Source: Trichopria drosophilae (lineage: Eukaryota; Arthropoda; Insecta; Hymenoptera; Diapriidae). From it: a stretch of 64,000 bases of DNA. The stretch spans positions 46,868,501 through 46,932,500 of the forward strand of contig CM059587.1 in assembly GCA_030407085.1 (NCBI GenBank). Direction: 5' to 3'. The notes beneath the pieces were generated by a model. The model ran no database searches and had not been told where the DNA came from. It worked only from the letters and a program-made list of their open reading frames with translations. The first letter of the stretch is position 1, and each line of letters begins with the position of its first letter. This document shows positions 39,342 to 50,469 of this stretch, piece after piece. The position numbers and the translations under genes are program-made.

Positions 39342-40640
39342 TAGAAATCTTGGTTTAATGTCTGTTATTTATTTGGATGACATTCTAGTATTTGGTAATT
39401 CTTTTCAAGAATGCAAACATAATATAGAATTTACCTTGCAAATTTTAGAAAAACTTGGATTTATAATAAACTGTAAAAATAGCAATTTAGTTTCAAGCAC
39501 CAAATGTAAATTTCTAGGTTTTATTTTTAATTCGACTAATATGACTTTGAGCATACCGGAGGCAAAAAAGATTTCCATTATTAAAAAAGTTACAGATTTA
39601 TCAAAGTCACATATTTCTAAAATAAGAGACTTCACTAAAATAGTAAGTACCCTAGTAGGTTGTTGTCCTGCCGTAAAATACGACTGGGTATATCTAGAAT
39701 CTTTAGAGAGAACTCAGTTTTTAACTTTACAAGCAAATTATTTTAATTATAATCGAACTTTGATCATACCAGATAACTTATAAATCGATTTTAAATGGTG
39801 ATTAGAAAATATTCCGAATAGCATTAACCATATCAGAGACAATCATTTTTCTGTAGAGATTTTTTCAGATGCTTCTTTAAAAGGTTGGGGAGTTTTCTGT
39901 AACAAAGAAAAAATTAATAGAAATCGAAATAATGAAAAACAATCATTACATATTAACGAACTAGAATTAATAGCCGCTGTATTTGGATTAAAATGTTTTG
40001 CAAATAAATTAAATGATTTGACTTAGAACAAATAATACTACAGCCATTTGCTATATAAATAGAATAGGAGGAGTATGCTTTCAAAACCTTAATAATCTAG
40101 CTAAAGATTTGTGACAATGGTGCGAGGTTAGAAGTATTTGGCTCTTTGCTTCTTACATTAGATCCCGTGATAATACAGAAGCAGACTTTGAATTTACAAA
40201 AATAGAGACTAAATGTAAATTGTGTAAGTCGATTTATGAATCTATAGTAAATAATTTTGGTATTCCTTATATTAATCTATTTGCTAGTAGAGTAAACACA
40301 AAATGCAAAGTTTATGTTAAATGGCATGGAGATCCTGAATCTTTTGCGGTGAATGCTTTTACAATTTCATGGAATGATTTTTATTTTTACGCATTCCCAC
40401 CTTTTAATTTAAATTTACGAGTTTTTACAAAAAATTCAATCTGAATGATGTTCGGGGATTGCTGTTGTACCGAAATGGCCAGGGCAGTAGTGGGGGTATG
40501 ACAGTTCTACGCCATCCGCGGGTTGGGTGGATCGGCACCGACCATCTTTGGGAAAACACGTGTTACTTCGACCACCCTTGGATAAACACATGGATGGAAT
40601 ACGAGTTGAGACGAGTCTAAAATCCATTAGTCGTTACGTT
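39342..40640 (+). pseudogene. DIRS reverse transcriptase/RNase H, C-terminal part
   Basis: Opens with SVIYLDDILVFGNS, which carries the catalytic DD, and continues through FLGFIFNS. RNase H follows with EIFSDASLKGWGVFC (about 39,860), LHINELELIAAVFGLKCFA (about 39,945), YINLFASR (about 40,268) and FYAFPPF (about 40,388). Stops near 39,783 and 40,024 and a shift near 40,440 break it. After the shift IAVVPKWPGQ is readable. Confidence 0.85.
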
Positions 40641-40808
40641 AATCATCGACCCCTTTGTTAAATATGACCATTTTAAATAACCCATTTTCTTTTTTTTTTT
40701 GTACAGTATCATGCAAGAAGGAAGATGAAGAAAATATAGAAGATATATTTAATAAATGTTATTTATTTTTTATTTCTCATATTCATACATAACAATATAC
40801 AATAGCAA

Positions 40809-41650
40809 TCAAATTAAATTCATATTTTCAATATCATCAACTAATGCATTGCTTTTAACTTGACAATTGATGCAGTCTTTAATCATAGGTGGTGGACCAT
40901 CTATCGTATCATAGCTTGATTCGAAATGTTTATAACATCGACGACATTCACGTATATCAGGATGCATTTGCATAGCAGGTGGCAAGCAAGCCCATGCTTC
41001 TTCAATTTGCCGATCAGCAAACATGCAAATGAAATCAATCGGCAGACATTCGATATCTTTTATTTCCATCAATGCGAGGCGTTTTACTTCGTAATAAATC
41101 CTTAATGAACGTTGTGGAGATGCAGGTTGTTCACATAGATTTTCCAATACCCAATTCTTAAGTATTTTTACATTTTCTTTAGCGCATGTTCCATTAATCG
41201 TATGATTTTCACACTTCTCCGACAATTGATATTGCTGCTGCTGCTTCAGTTTTGTTAGAGATGGGCAGTCCAAAATGTCGAGATTGATAACATTTTCGGC
41301 GTTTAATATATCCTCCAACCAACATTTTTTATCGACTCCTTTTACATAAATTTTGTTGGCACATTTAATGATATCCTCCAAAGTTTCGTTTATAGCGTCA
41401 AATGGTACGTCGCCAGATTGCCATGGTAAACCGTGATAATTATTCATCAACCAGTTATTGACTCTCTTATAGTGTAAAGGTAACCACACCCATTGATATG
41501 GTGGTTTAAACACATAAGTCACAATTTCACTGTCGACAATATTTATTATAGACATTTCCTTCGGTATGAACCGATTACCAGACCCGCGGAATCCATGCAC
41601 GTCTACAATGTATTCTATTTCGTATGAAACTGATGTACTAGTGAATAAAG
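40809..41650 (-). CDS. Virus-like element protein of unknown function with C-terminal zinc motif
   Basis: The open frame has its first Met at 41,600, but coding-like sequence (IEYIVDVHGFRG) starts upstream without an ATG, so the original start is probably lost or in another exon. Features in order: VDVHGF, FIPKEMSI, KPPYQWVWLP, NNYHGLPW, IYVKGVDKKCWL, and near the end CRRCYKHF with a later CINC (likely zinc ribbon). I recall similar proteins next to virus-like elements in insects. An RNase H-like nuclease fold is possible but the catalytic residues are not clear. It is the outermost gene on the left and is transcribed away from the capsid genes' start side. Confidence 0.5.
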
Positions 41651-41694
41651 TAGAACCGCGTTTTATTCATTAATTGTCGCACGTGCAATAATTG

Positions 41695-42927
41695 TTACCC
41701 CTCCTCTGAAACCAATTTCTTTACATTTCCACTTATAGGGTTATATTCTACAATGCGATCATGTAAAATTAAACAATAAGCAGAAGTGTTTGCAGGAAAA
41801 TTTTCCTTTGATTCAAATTTGAGTCGAACATCGACAGGTGCATGTTTTAAAGCTTCATTCTGCTTAGAGCAATCAATAATGATTAATGGAGCTTTCTCTA
41901 AAAATATTGATTTATTCAATATAGGTTTACCAGTAACATTTTTATTATAGTAACTGGCTTGAAAATTGATATACATATCATATAATAAAGAAAATTGATT
42001 ATTTGCAATATCAAGGTTCAAATTACCATACGGATAATATTTTTAATTCAAAAATACTTTAACATTACTAATGTTGCAGTGATCAAACAGACTTGCATTT
42101 CTCGCTTTGTCATTTTTTCTAGCCGTTTGGAATCCAATAATAATATATCGTGGCTTTTCTAGTTGTGTCGCTGTTTTCACAGACCACACGTGGGATGATG
42201 TTACCGGCAATAGAGGATATTCATAAAGTTCCCATGTACGGAAACTTAAAGATATGCAAGGATCTTTTTCAATAAAACGCAGCAGCTGTATCTTTTCCCT
42301 ATCAGCCAAAGTGACATACGGAACTAACCATTCTATTTTATTCATCTCAATTTTATAATTTTCGTCCACATTTTGTATAATTGCATTATCATCATGTTTA
42401 GATCTTGTTAAAACAAGTTCATGCTTCGCATTTACAATTATCTTACGATAATCTTCAGCAAATCCGAGAATCATACTCAGAGGCATGATCACGTCAAAAT
42501 AACCATTATCATTTGTTATCTTTAGATTTGAACTAGATATCCAACCTGCATTGATTAAAACGGGTTCATGATTTGGTGTGTAAGAAGGATACCCCTTCAT
42601 CAAGCTAGTAATATCAAAATTTCTATTTCGATCAATTTCAACTCCATTCAACTCATACCGCGCCTCATCAAATAAATGACAGATTGCGTTACATGTTAGA
42701 TTAGTATTATTTGCTTTAGTTCCATCGGTTTTGGTGAACCTTCCACTAACATGTATCAAACTTTTACATGGTAAAATACATAAATCTTGATGTTGCACAA
42801 CAATACGAATTTCATCATTTTTGCCAAATGAGCTTGTATTGTAAGATTGATGTGCATGCAGCTCGTAATGAGCGACAGATTCGTCGAAAACGACTGGGGT
42901 TTGAATGCTGAGTATTGGATCCTCCAT
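41695..42927 (-). pseudogene. Major capsid protein (Polinton/adintovirus type), one internal stop
   Basis: Starts at Met 42,927 (MEDPILSIQ) and stays in one frame to 41,695 except for TAA at 42,043-42,045. Recognisable blocks are CHLFDEARYELNGVEIDR, SLMKGYPSY, GFQTARKND, FDHCNISNVKVF, YYPYGNLNLD and YCLILHDR. About 410 residues, which fits double-jelly-roll capsid proteins of this group; the fold is inferred from family knowledge. It would form the capsid shell. It lies next to the penton gene on the same strand. Confidence 0.78.
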
Positions 42928-42993
42928 TATTGTGATTGTGATAACGTGCGGTAAGCAAGCAAATACAACAACGGTAATGACAGTTTTTATTAT

Positions 42994-43164
42994 TCACTGT
43001 TTGATATTGTGGTGATAATGTAACTTGAGTCCCAAGCTTTTCAGAAATAGAACGTTTCGACGTGTTAACGTCTTGCGAATTTGTTGACGACTGATATGTT
43101 TTGTCCATGATGGTTTATTATTATAGTAACTATTAAGGGTCTGTCCATTGTACATAATACCCAT
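42994..43164 (-). CDS. Small 56-aa ORF between penton and capsid genes
   Basis: Starts MGIMYNGQTLNSYY and ends NIKQ before TGA at 42,994-42,996. It is basic (LTRRNVLFLKSLGLK). It fits neatly between the penton stop (43,177) and the capsid start (42,927), and I recall a similar short basic protein in related elements. A competing 97-codon frame at 42,815-43,108 overlaps both this ORF and the capsid start and looks spurious. Confidence 0.4.
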   Translation of the reverse strand: MGIMYNGQTLNSYYNNKPSWTKHISRQQIRKTLTRRNVLFLKSLGLKLHYHHNIKQ

Positions 43165-43176
43165 TGCTACGTAGAT

Positions 43177-43851
43177 TTAAGATAGTAGTCGTATTGTAAT
43201 TGTTTCACCACGAAAATTCACCAATTCACCATTCTGATCAACAATACGCAATTGAATATGATCTATTAATCTGACGACAACAGGTAAGTAAATGACATGA
43301 TTCGGCACTTCCACAATCTTATATCCGGGCGCCACAGTAGGAAAAAAATTCATGAATCGTATGCGCTCTACTGCTATTAATGTAAGCGCCTGCAGTTATA
43401 TTGCACTCTACGCGAAGTGCATTAACTTTATGGTTACTGGCAAATCTGAGATGTGCACCTTGTTTGCTTCTAAAATTCGTCTATTGAAGCCCAATGTTCG
43501 CCCAATCAAATCGATTGGTGTAAAATCAATGTCTTCATTAGATCTGATTTCACTGCGTAAGGTATTATTATTGGGTTTTATATCTAGTGTAATATCACTA
43601 TACTCTGATAGCTTGCTTCTAATATATTCTGCTATATCCTCATTTTCATAGCTCCCGATCGGCACAGTAATTTGATGGTTACCAATATGAAATTTATTAT
43701 TAACGTCAACATTTGGGATTGTATTAAACGTTAAAAGTTCAATTAAGCCCAATGCATAATTCTTCTGCGGTGAAAGTTCAATAGGTGGAAAGTATTGCGC
43801 TTCCAATACTGAAGACTGTCCCGAGAGCGTCAACGTAAAAGTATCATTCAT
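43177..43851 (-). pseudogene. Penton/minor capsid protein, one frameshift
   Basis: Starts MNDTFTLTLSG and runs to about 43,425, where a one-base shift is needed. It continues through VECNITAGAYINS, TIHEFFPTVAPGYKI, EVPNHVIYLPV and RIVDQNGELVNFRGE to TAA at 43,177-43,179. About 224 residues. Placement beside the major capsid gene and these motifs match the single-jelly-roll penton of Polinton/adintovirus elements. Confidence 0.72.
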
Positions 43852-43887
43852 ACTGATTGTTCAAATTACACTGATTATCATAACATT

Positions 43888-44276
43888 TTATGTAATATAT
43901 TTATACAACTGATACTTGTTTGGACAAAACAGCTGATTGCATAAAAATTTGAGACATAAATGCCCACAATCAAAAGCGGTATAGTCTTGAAATTTTTCAC
44001 GGTTATACATAATGCTACCTACACCGAGATATTTTCCCAACTTAGCAGGTGGGATGAGGTTTCCAAAGCTGTCAAAATAAACGACTTTAGAGCCACGTTT
44101 TCGATATGCTATCCAATGTGTCCCTGGACCGCTTGCATCGTCTAAATTTATGACTGCACATTCACTTGGGGATTCTTTGGTAAATTATTACGCATAAAGA
44201 CACCTCTATAATTCGGAATTCTAGCTTCTTTCGAATATTTTAATATATCTGCATCGGTGAGTACTCGATGTGGTAG
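43888..44276 (-). pseudogene. Adenain-type cysteine protease, frameshifted
   Basis: Read on the minus strand: VLTDADILKYSKEARIP and RGVFMRNNLPK, then a one-base shift near 44,145, then ECAVINLDD, GPGTHWIAY (catalytic His), VVYFDSFGNL (acidic partner) and FDCGHLCLKFL (catalytic Cys), ending near 43,888. About 128 residues. Viral maturation proteases of this family cleave capsid and core precursors. No ATG is seen at the left of the frame; it abuts the stop of the core-peptide gene at 44,279. Confidence 0.75.
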
Positions 44277-44278
44277 CT

Positions 44279-44689
44279 TTACAAATTTTTTCGATTTTTT
44301 CTACATTTAACACCTAATCCCGTTTTATATGGTTTTAATTTTAAACCTAGACCATTTTTATAAGGTTTAGGATATAACCCATTACCTATAGCTATTGTCT
44401 CCATACCACGATTATGCCTTTCACTTTCAAGTAACTGCTTTTGAGCAGCTTTTGCATCATTAACAGTCTTGGTTATACCCGCTGTGCCACCGGCTAATGC
44501 ACCTACAGCACTTAATTCAGCAAATATGGGTGCTAGGAATGGCAAGAATCCTCCAACCTTTGCAGGTATCGATAGCTGTCGACTTTTTCGTATGAATTGC
44601 TTGCCACCGGCTTCTTTTACTGCTTTACGTGCCCCTGTCAAAGCACTCGATATAACATTTTGAACATTATTACATGGTGACATTGACAT
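44279..44689 (-). CDS. pX-like minor core protein, 136 aa, intact
   Basis: Starts MSMSPCNNVQNV. It has a hydrophobic Gly/Ala-rich stretch (FLPFLAPIFAELSAVGALAG, residues about 48-67). A basic C-terminus follows with repeated YKxGLG units and KCRKNRKN. The order 'GG..PFLAPIF', 'RHNRGMETIAIG', 'GLYPKPYKNGLG' matches the core peptide of Polinton/adintovirus elements, likened to adenovirus pX. It probably interacts with DNA or membrane inside the particle. No break is seen, although neighbours are broken. Confidence 0.65.
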   Translation of the reverse strand: MSMSPCNNVQNVISSALTGARKAVKEAGGKQFIRKSRQLSIPAKVGGFLPFLAPIFAELSAVGALAGGTAGITKTVNDAKAAQKQLLESERHNRGMETIAIGNGLYPKPYKNGLGLKLKPYKTGLGVKCRKNRKNL

Positions 44690-44749
44690 TTTAGCAGCCG
44701 CAATAATGTTGTTAAATGATGTTGTTTTTTTTTTACGCTTTCTTCTTTT

Positions 44750-45148
44750 TCAGCCCATGCCTAATTTACTTTTTAGTTTCGTTGTGTTTGCAACACCCCA
44801 AGCTGCCTCCTTTTCTACAATGCTTGCGTCTTTTGCTAAAACTCGCTTCCAAGCCTGCTCCGTTAATATACGATCCGCCTCGCTTCTAGCGGCGGGAATT
44901 TCATGAGTTTTGGAATAAGCGATATCGTGTTCTTTGCAAGCCTTGTCCAAGAGATTTATCCCCGGATCACCCCTTGCTAATCGTTGCTTTAATTTTGTAC
45001 CAGGCCCGCAGTACTGATAACCGGGTATATGAAGTTCTACCGGTAAATTATTAATTAAAGAATTGACCAATCCTGTCCCACTCTTTATCCGATTTTGTTT
45101 CTTGTTTCTACTTACATATGTAATCATTTTAAGATGTGCATCATTCAA
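44750..45148 (-). CDS. Phospholipase A2-like protein (parvovirus VP1 type), 132 aa, intact
   Basis: Starts MNDAHLKMITYVSRNKK with a basic N-terminus. The PLA2 domain follows: YCGPGTKL calcium-loop motif (residues about 47-54) and KACKEHDIAYS with the catalytic His-Asp pair (about 71-81). An alpha-helical acidic/basic C-terminus ends KSKLGMG. In parvoviruses this domain helps the particle leave endosomes; a similar role here is inference. It is divergent from the ATPase gene, with 72 bp between starts. Confidence 0.8.
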   Translation of the reverse strand: MNDAHLKMITYVSRNKKQNRIKSGTGLVNSLINNLPVELHIPGYQYCGPGTKLKQRLARGDPGINLLDKACKEHDIAYSKTHEIPAARSEADRILTEQAWKRVLAKDASIVEKEAAWGVANTTKLKSKLGMG

Positions 45149-45220
45149 ATATCAAACAGTTAATGACTGACATTACATATAAAGGCGCTACTTATACTTT
45201 TATGTTCAGTTATTATCAAA
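45149..45220. promoter_or_regulatory. Divergent promoter region between PLA2 and ATPase genes
   Basis: 72 bp between opposite start codons with TATAAA at about 45,178. Both genes probably share it. No other motif is certain. Confidence 0.4.
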
Positions 45221-45951
45221 ATGCGATTTCATAAACAACCAACAAAAATCCCAATCATCAATTTTGATGATTTAACATCGTCTGTACAAAATAATGTAAC
45301 TAATCATAAACGACATGGGGAGTTGCTGCCAAATAGTATACGTGCACTTTTCTGTGGCCCGTCTAATTGCGGAAAAACAAATACATTACTCAGTCTAATC
45401 ATCGATCAGAATGGATTAAAGTTTGAAAATATATGTGTATATTTGAAATCGTTAAACCAACCGAATTATCAATTTTTACAAAACTTACTCGACTCTGTGG
45501 AGGGTATAGGATACTTTCCTTTTCACGATAATGAATAGGTAGTACCACCCGCCGAGGCTAGGCCGAACTCTATTATTATATTTGATGATGTTGCATGCGA
45601 GAAGCAAGATAACATTAGATCCTTCTTTTGTATGGGTAGACATAATTGCGTCGATTGCTTTTATCTCAGTCAAACCTATGCTCGTGTTCCTAAGCATCTT
45701 ATTCGAGATAACGTAAACTTTCTGGTTCTCTTTAGGCAGGATGAAATGAATGTAAGCATGTGTATAATGGTCATGTCAATACGGATATGACATTTAACAC
45801 TTTCAAAGATATATGTGCGCAATGTTGGACAGATAAGCATGGCTTTATAGTAATAGATAAAAACAGTGAATTAGAAGAGGGAAGATATAGAAAAGGTTTT
45901 GATTGTTTTATAAGCATAAATGATTTTAAAAACAAACAAAAAATGTTGTAA
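45221..45951 (+). pseudogene. FtsK/A32-type DNA packaging ATPase, stop and frameshift
   Basis: Starts MRFHKQPTKIP. Walker A is GPSNCGKTNT (residue about 47). Walker B is SIIIFDDV (about residue 117), followed by CFYLSQTYARVPKHLI. An in-frame TAG lies at 45,536-45,538 and a one-base shift near 45,755. The end, HGFIVIDKNSE...GFDCFI, is in the last frame. About 240 residues, the usual size. It pumps viral DNA into the capsid in this virus group. Its transcription is opposite to that of the capsid block. Confidence 0.8.
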
Positions 45952-45965
45952 CAAGTCAGTGCCGA

Positions 45966-46148
45966 GTGAGACTTGCATGCATTAACATGTCCTCCTCACT
46001 TCAACAACAGCAAGACGTATTACGTCAAATTGTCAAAGCTAGCGAATCTATTCGCCGGAAACATCAATTATTAAAAATTGGTAAAGAAACGCATGACCTT
46101 GCGATAAGTGAAATCCTCAAACCTTTAATAAGTCCATTGGAAAAAATA
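45966..46148 (+). pseudogene. Virus-like element gene of unknown function, N-terminal part
   Basis: The likely start is the Met at 45,987. Reads SIRRKHQLLKIGKE and ILKPLISPLEKI before being cut at a TA by the 46,149-53,745 element. The frame resumes at 53,746 with no shift once that insertion plus one TA copy is ignored (7599 bp, a multiple of three). Similar N-terminal helical regions precede Asp-rich linkers in related insect elements. Function unknown. Confidence 0.65.
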
Positions 46149-46440
46149 CACGGAAAATAATAATCCAGTGAAAATTCCCGAACTCGTTCGGATGTTGAGG
46201 ATTTCAGTATGCTTGAAAGAAGATTAGGAACTGTCTTATTAGAAATATTCTAGACCCTTTTTCATGAAGAAGTCAAATTAATTCATGAGGAGTTCCCGAA
46301 CTGTGAAGTAATATGCTCGAATTATATATTAATATCCATACCCAAGATCATCTCTAAACAGTTCGGGAATATTTCCGAATCAGTTCAAGAAAAATTCGAA
46401 GCTAATATAATTAAATAATCCGACTAGTTTAAGGGAAAAA
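46149..46440. repeat. Left subterminal repeat zone
   Basis: TTCCCGAAC/GTTCGGGAA motifs at about 46,174, 46,292 and 46,360, inverted relative to the right zone. Confidence 0.65.
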
Positions 46441-46910
46441 ATTTGGTTTTCGTATGTATGTCTTTTAACCACCATTTACTAATTCTAGAACAAACTTTTC
46501 TAACATTTTATACACAAGGCCCATACATAGAAATACATCGCTAAACGAATTACAACGCAGACCTACACAATAATATTAAACTAGACAACAGTTAATATAC
46601 GCACTCACGCAAACGGTATTAACGGAACGCTAACATATTTACTCATTAGTAGACTGAGTCAGAAGTTGTATTTACACATGATCTATCAGTTTCGCGCGCT
46701 GGCGAGAAACGCGCCATCTATGAATATCTGTGTAACTGAATGCCCGCGAATATTTGAATGTAGTTATTCACAAATAACGTTCTTTATATGTTTCATACAA
46801 TCGGGTATGTAGGTTTAAGGGGATTCCGTACGGCTCAGTCAATAAGATAGAAATTTTCACAAAGATACTTAAATTAAAAATGATTTAATTGAATTTATAA
46901 TATATATATA

Positions 46911-47345
46911 TATATATTCGATTATTATGCTTCGATATGTTTCTTCTAACACAGGTAAAGAATGGAGAATATGTCGGTAGGAAAGTTATTTTTTGAAAAA
47001 TATTTTGACCTTTATCAAATTTTGTTTACCTTAATTTACATTAATAGGAATTTGATGGCAGTCATAATACAGACAAGCTTGTAGAAAATGCTATTGAAGT
47101 ACATTGCGATAATGCTGAAGTGAATGAGGTACAAACAAAAAAATATTTATTTAAATGTTTAAAACAAAATAAAACGCCAAACTTATTAATAGTAGTAGTA
47201 AAACTCCAAACTACATAATAATCAAACCTTTCAGTTCAATCCCAGCTGACGTACAGTCATGTTCATGTGCGAAAATGTTACGAAATACCGGCATATTCTC
47301 CATTCTTTACCTGTGTTAGAAGAAATATATCGAAGCATAATAATC

Positions 47346-47347
<2 letters not shown>
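46911..47347. repeat. Inverted repeat with 56-bp near-identical arms, AT microsatellite flanks
   Basis: 46,917-46,976 (ATTATGCTTCGATATGTTTC...) is repeated inverted at about 47,292-47,347. The ends lie in AT runs. Probably a small MITE within the left part of the TA element. Confidence 0.75.

Positions 47348-47348
<1 letters not shown>

Positions 47349-47415
<67 letters not shown>
47349..47415. repeat. (AT)n microsatellite
   Basis: Pure AT run of about 66 bp next to the ISL2EU left end. Confidence 0.97.
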
Positions 47416-47419
<4 letters not shown>

Positions 47420-47540
47420 TAAAAATATTAAGCGATGGGTGGCGCCGCGATGCGGATTTTTAATGGAACTAACATCAGTTTCAAAATACAGTGTTCAAAT
47501 CATTGCGCGGTAAAAGTGAAGAGATTTATTTTGAAGAGAT

Positions 47541-49187
47541 ATGAGTCGTAATTATTTAATTAATTTAACGGACGTATTAGAGTACGTAGGTGACGGTGTT
47601 CGAAAATATGTGGAAGGTCAAAATGTGGCAAATGCCAATCACATAATGTATTGTGGAATCACAGAAGAAATAGAAAAAAACAATGAAAATGAAATTAAAA
47701 TTTTGATGTTATGTTTGAAATCAACTGATTTGTTTGGTCCTCCGCACGAAATAATTATAAATATAATTAATGATGAAAGTGATACAAAAGTCAGTAAGTG
47801 CCAATGCTCCTGTAAAGCAGGTATATCTGGAAGATGTAAACACTGCGTCGCTGCACTGTTGCACTTAGCCAGGTAACGTATATTTATTCGTATATTTAGA
47901 TTATGTAAATGAAAATTTTTTATTTTATTGCATGCAGAACAAAAACAAAAAGATATAGAAGTGGCTTCGTGTACGGATATAAAACAGAAATGGGGAAAAG
48001 TTAAATTGGAGGCTAAATCTATGTACGAGACAGTACAGATAAGCCAAATGTGTCATGGTTCTCAAGTGCAAAATATATATCCTGAAATTGAGAAGGAATA
48101 TGTTGAAAAAGCAATGGAAATATTAATAAAAGGTAATTTTTAAGTTGTAAATGAAGTTATTGCAAAATATTGTAAATTTCAGTTATTCTGATGTCTAATC
48201 GTATTCAATGGCAGTTTCATATTACGTAAAAAACACCTAAAAAATAAAATAACTTTTCCAGGTAATCCTGATTCTATGTTTGCAAAATTAAAAAAAGGTT
48301 ACGATATAAATATAGAGAATCTTAATGCAAATTTGGGACCAAACGTTGTGCAAAAGGAAATTTGCAGACAATTTTTTGTCAACGATATACATTCTCCTCT
48401 TTCACCAAATTCGATTTTATATTTTCATTTCGTAAATGGACAATGTAATGTAATAAGATTCAACAACTTAGATGTAAATGAAAAAGTATTTTTTAATCGA
48501 GAAATCAGTTTGAATGTCAATAGCGCAGTTGCTTTAAGTTGCGATACAAAATATCAGAAAGGTGATGTATGGATTTACGAAAGGAAGAAGAGAATTACAG
48601 AAAGTTGTGCCTATAAATTTATTACGTACTTAAATAATAAGAAACCTGATTGGGATAAAAAAATGTATAATCATTTAAATGACAGTTTTCAAGGCTCTGC
48701 AATCACTGTTTATGATATTAAACATGAAGCCATTGCAAGGCAGTGTTATGAAAAACTCGTACAAACGTCTGTGACGTTATGTGGCTTACTCGTACATCCA
48801 AATATTCCATGGCTTGGATACAGCCCCGATGGAATAGTACTCGGTCACTGTATAATAGAAATTAAATGCCCAGTGGAAGGAAAAAAGAAAAGTGCAGGTG
48901 AATTAGTTTCTGACTTAAAATGGTTAGAAAAAGTAAGTGCCAATGCTTTTTCGTTGAAGCGAAACCATACTTACTTTTACCAAGTAGAAATTGGTATGTT
49001 CATAACAAATATGAAGAAATGCGATCTAATTATATACTCATCTTTCGACGATACTTGCACAATAATTAATGTCCCTTATGAGCAGTCTGTTATCGATGAT
49101 TGCATACCAAAACTGCAGTTTGTGTATTTCAAATACATGTTAAAATATATCAAGAGTATAAAGACAAACTGTACTGATGATTGTTGA
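47541..49187 (+). CDS. SWIM zinc finger + YqaJ-type exonuclease protein, spliced
   Basis: Exon 1 (47,541-47,872) ends with the SWIM motif CQCSCKAGISGRCKHC and a GT donor. Exon 2 is about 47,938-48,132. Intron 48,133-48,261 joins it in phase to exon 3 (48,262-49,187). The exon 1/2 junction as drawn is one base out of phase, so there may be a frameshift or another splice site. Exon 3 has GLLVHPNIPWLGYSPDG and IIEIKCPVEGKKK, the Asp and Glu-x-Lys core of the YqaJ/lambda-exonuclease fold, then FYQVEIGMF. It probably resects or processes DNA during transposition; that role is inferred. Confidence 0.75.
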
Positions 49188-49662
49188 AAAATAATGATTT
49201 AATATATATATATATATACAGGGTGGCCGATTTATCTGAAGACATCGAAATATCTCGAGAACTATGCACAGAATCAAAAAAGTTGTCCGATGAAAGTTGT
49301 TCGACACGAAGGGGGGCATCCAGTGATAATTAAATTTACCCCCTCCCCCATCCCCTGGGGGTGGAGTGGGGGCAAAAACAATAAAACTTAAATAGGAACC
49401 CCCAGTTTTTATTGCAGATTTGGATTCTCCGGAAAAAAGTACACCAATTTGACCTAGGAGCTATTGCATTTTGGTTCACAGGTAGCGCTGTAATCGATAA
49501 AAATCCAAATTTATCTGAAGACGTTGAAATACCTCGAGAACTATGCACAGAATCAAAAAAGTTGTCGGATGAAAGTTGTTCGACACGAAGGGGTGCATCC
49601 AGGGGGCAAATAGGGACAATTTGATCCCTTTATGAAAATTTAATATTAAAAATTCTAATATT

Positions 49663-50442
49663 AGAATTTTTAATATTAGAATTTAGTAATATCAATTGCG
49701 AAAATTGTTATTCTGAATATGAAATTTTAATAATGTCCATTCGAAAAATTAAGATTATGAATAATTGATATTCTTCATATTAAAAATCAAAACTGATTAC
49801 ATAAAAATTGTGCATACAATATGGAAGCAATTTTATAAATAAGTTTTCTACCTTCAATAAAATTACATTTTAGGTTTTAAATTTATTATTTAATAAACAA
49901 AAAGAGGACATCACGCAATCCATTAAAAAACGCGTCATGTCCCTTCACTCAGCTCATTCATTCTCTCTCTGTATGTTTTTTCTGAAATGAGAATAAATAA
50001 GCTGAGCATTGACGGTCAAACCAGCTTCTATTAAACAAAACGAAACTCTTACTTCATTTGGGGATTTCGTCGCCATCTACCGGACCCCGAGAGAACTCAC
50101 GTGGTTTCATACATGTACATCGCTTGCATTTCGGCCATCACCGGCGCCGGTTCTGTTACATAACGCTAGAGGGCGACATAACTCGAAAATAAAGTAGCAT
50201 ATCATTTTATACATAAGTTGAGTCACACGTAACCCGTTCACCTACATTTTTCTCTACTTTCCTGAAGGGAAGTAAATGGATATCGCAACTTTCTAATCCC
50301 CATATTAAAATTTAGTATTCGCGGTCTCTCAGTGTAAGACTGTTTTTGAAGTCCATTGTATTGGTAGTAATTCGGTCGGAGGTCACTTTGCTTTTAGAAT
50401 AACAACTTTCCGTTTACGTGACTATTTTTTGTCTACCCTTCA
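49663..50442. other. Non-coding part of mariner element
   Basis: AT-rich sequence between the terminal repeat and the transposase start. It contains a small inverted patch of AATATTAGAAT repeats near 49,650-49,685. No gene seen. Confidence 0.5.
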
Positions 50443-50469
50443 TTGCTTAAATCGAATTGCAAGTTAAAA

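Larger units (their letters stand above)
31994..40640 (+). mobile_element. DIRS-type retrotransposon, interrupted and truncated
   Basis: DIRS reverse transcriptase/RNase H sequence occurs in two pieces, 31,994-32,820 and 39,342-40,640. They are separated by a 6.5-kb nested LINE insertion. No tyrosine recombinase or methylase region is seen; the element stops near 40,640 where the virus-like element begins. Split direct repeats were not identified. Confidence 0.75.

Noticed and set aside
42815..43108. 97-codon minus-strand frame over the capsid start
   Set aside because: Overlaps the capsid start and the small basic ORF, with low-complexity C-terminus. Likely chance.
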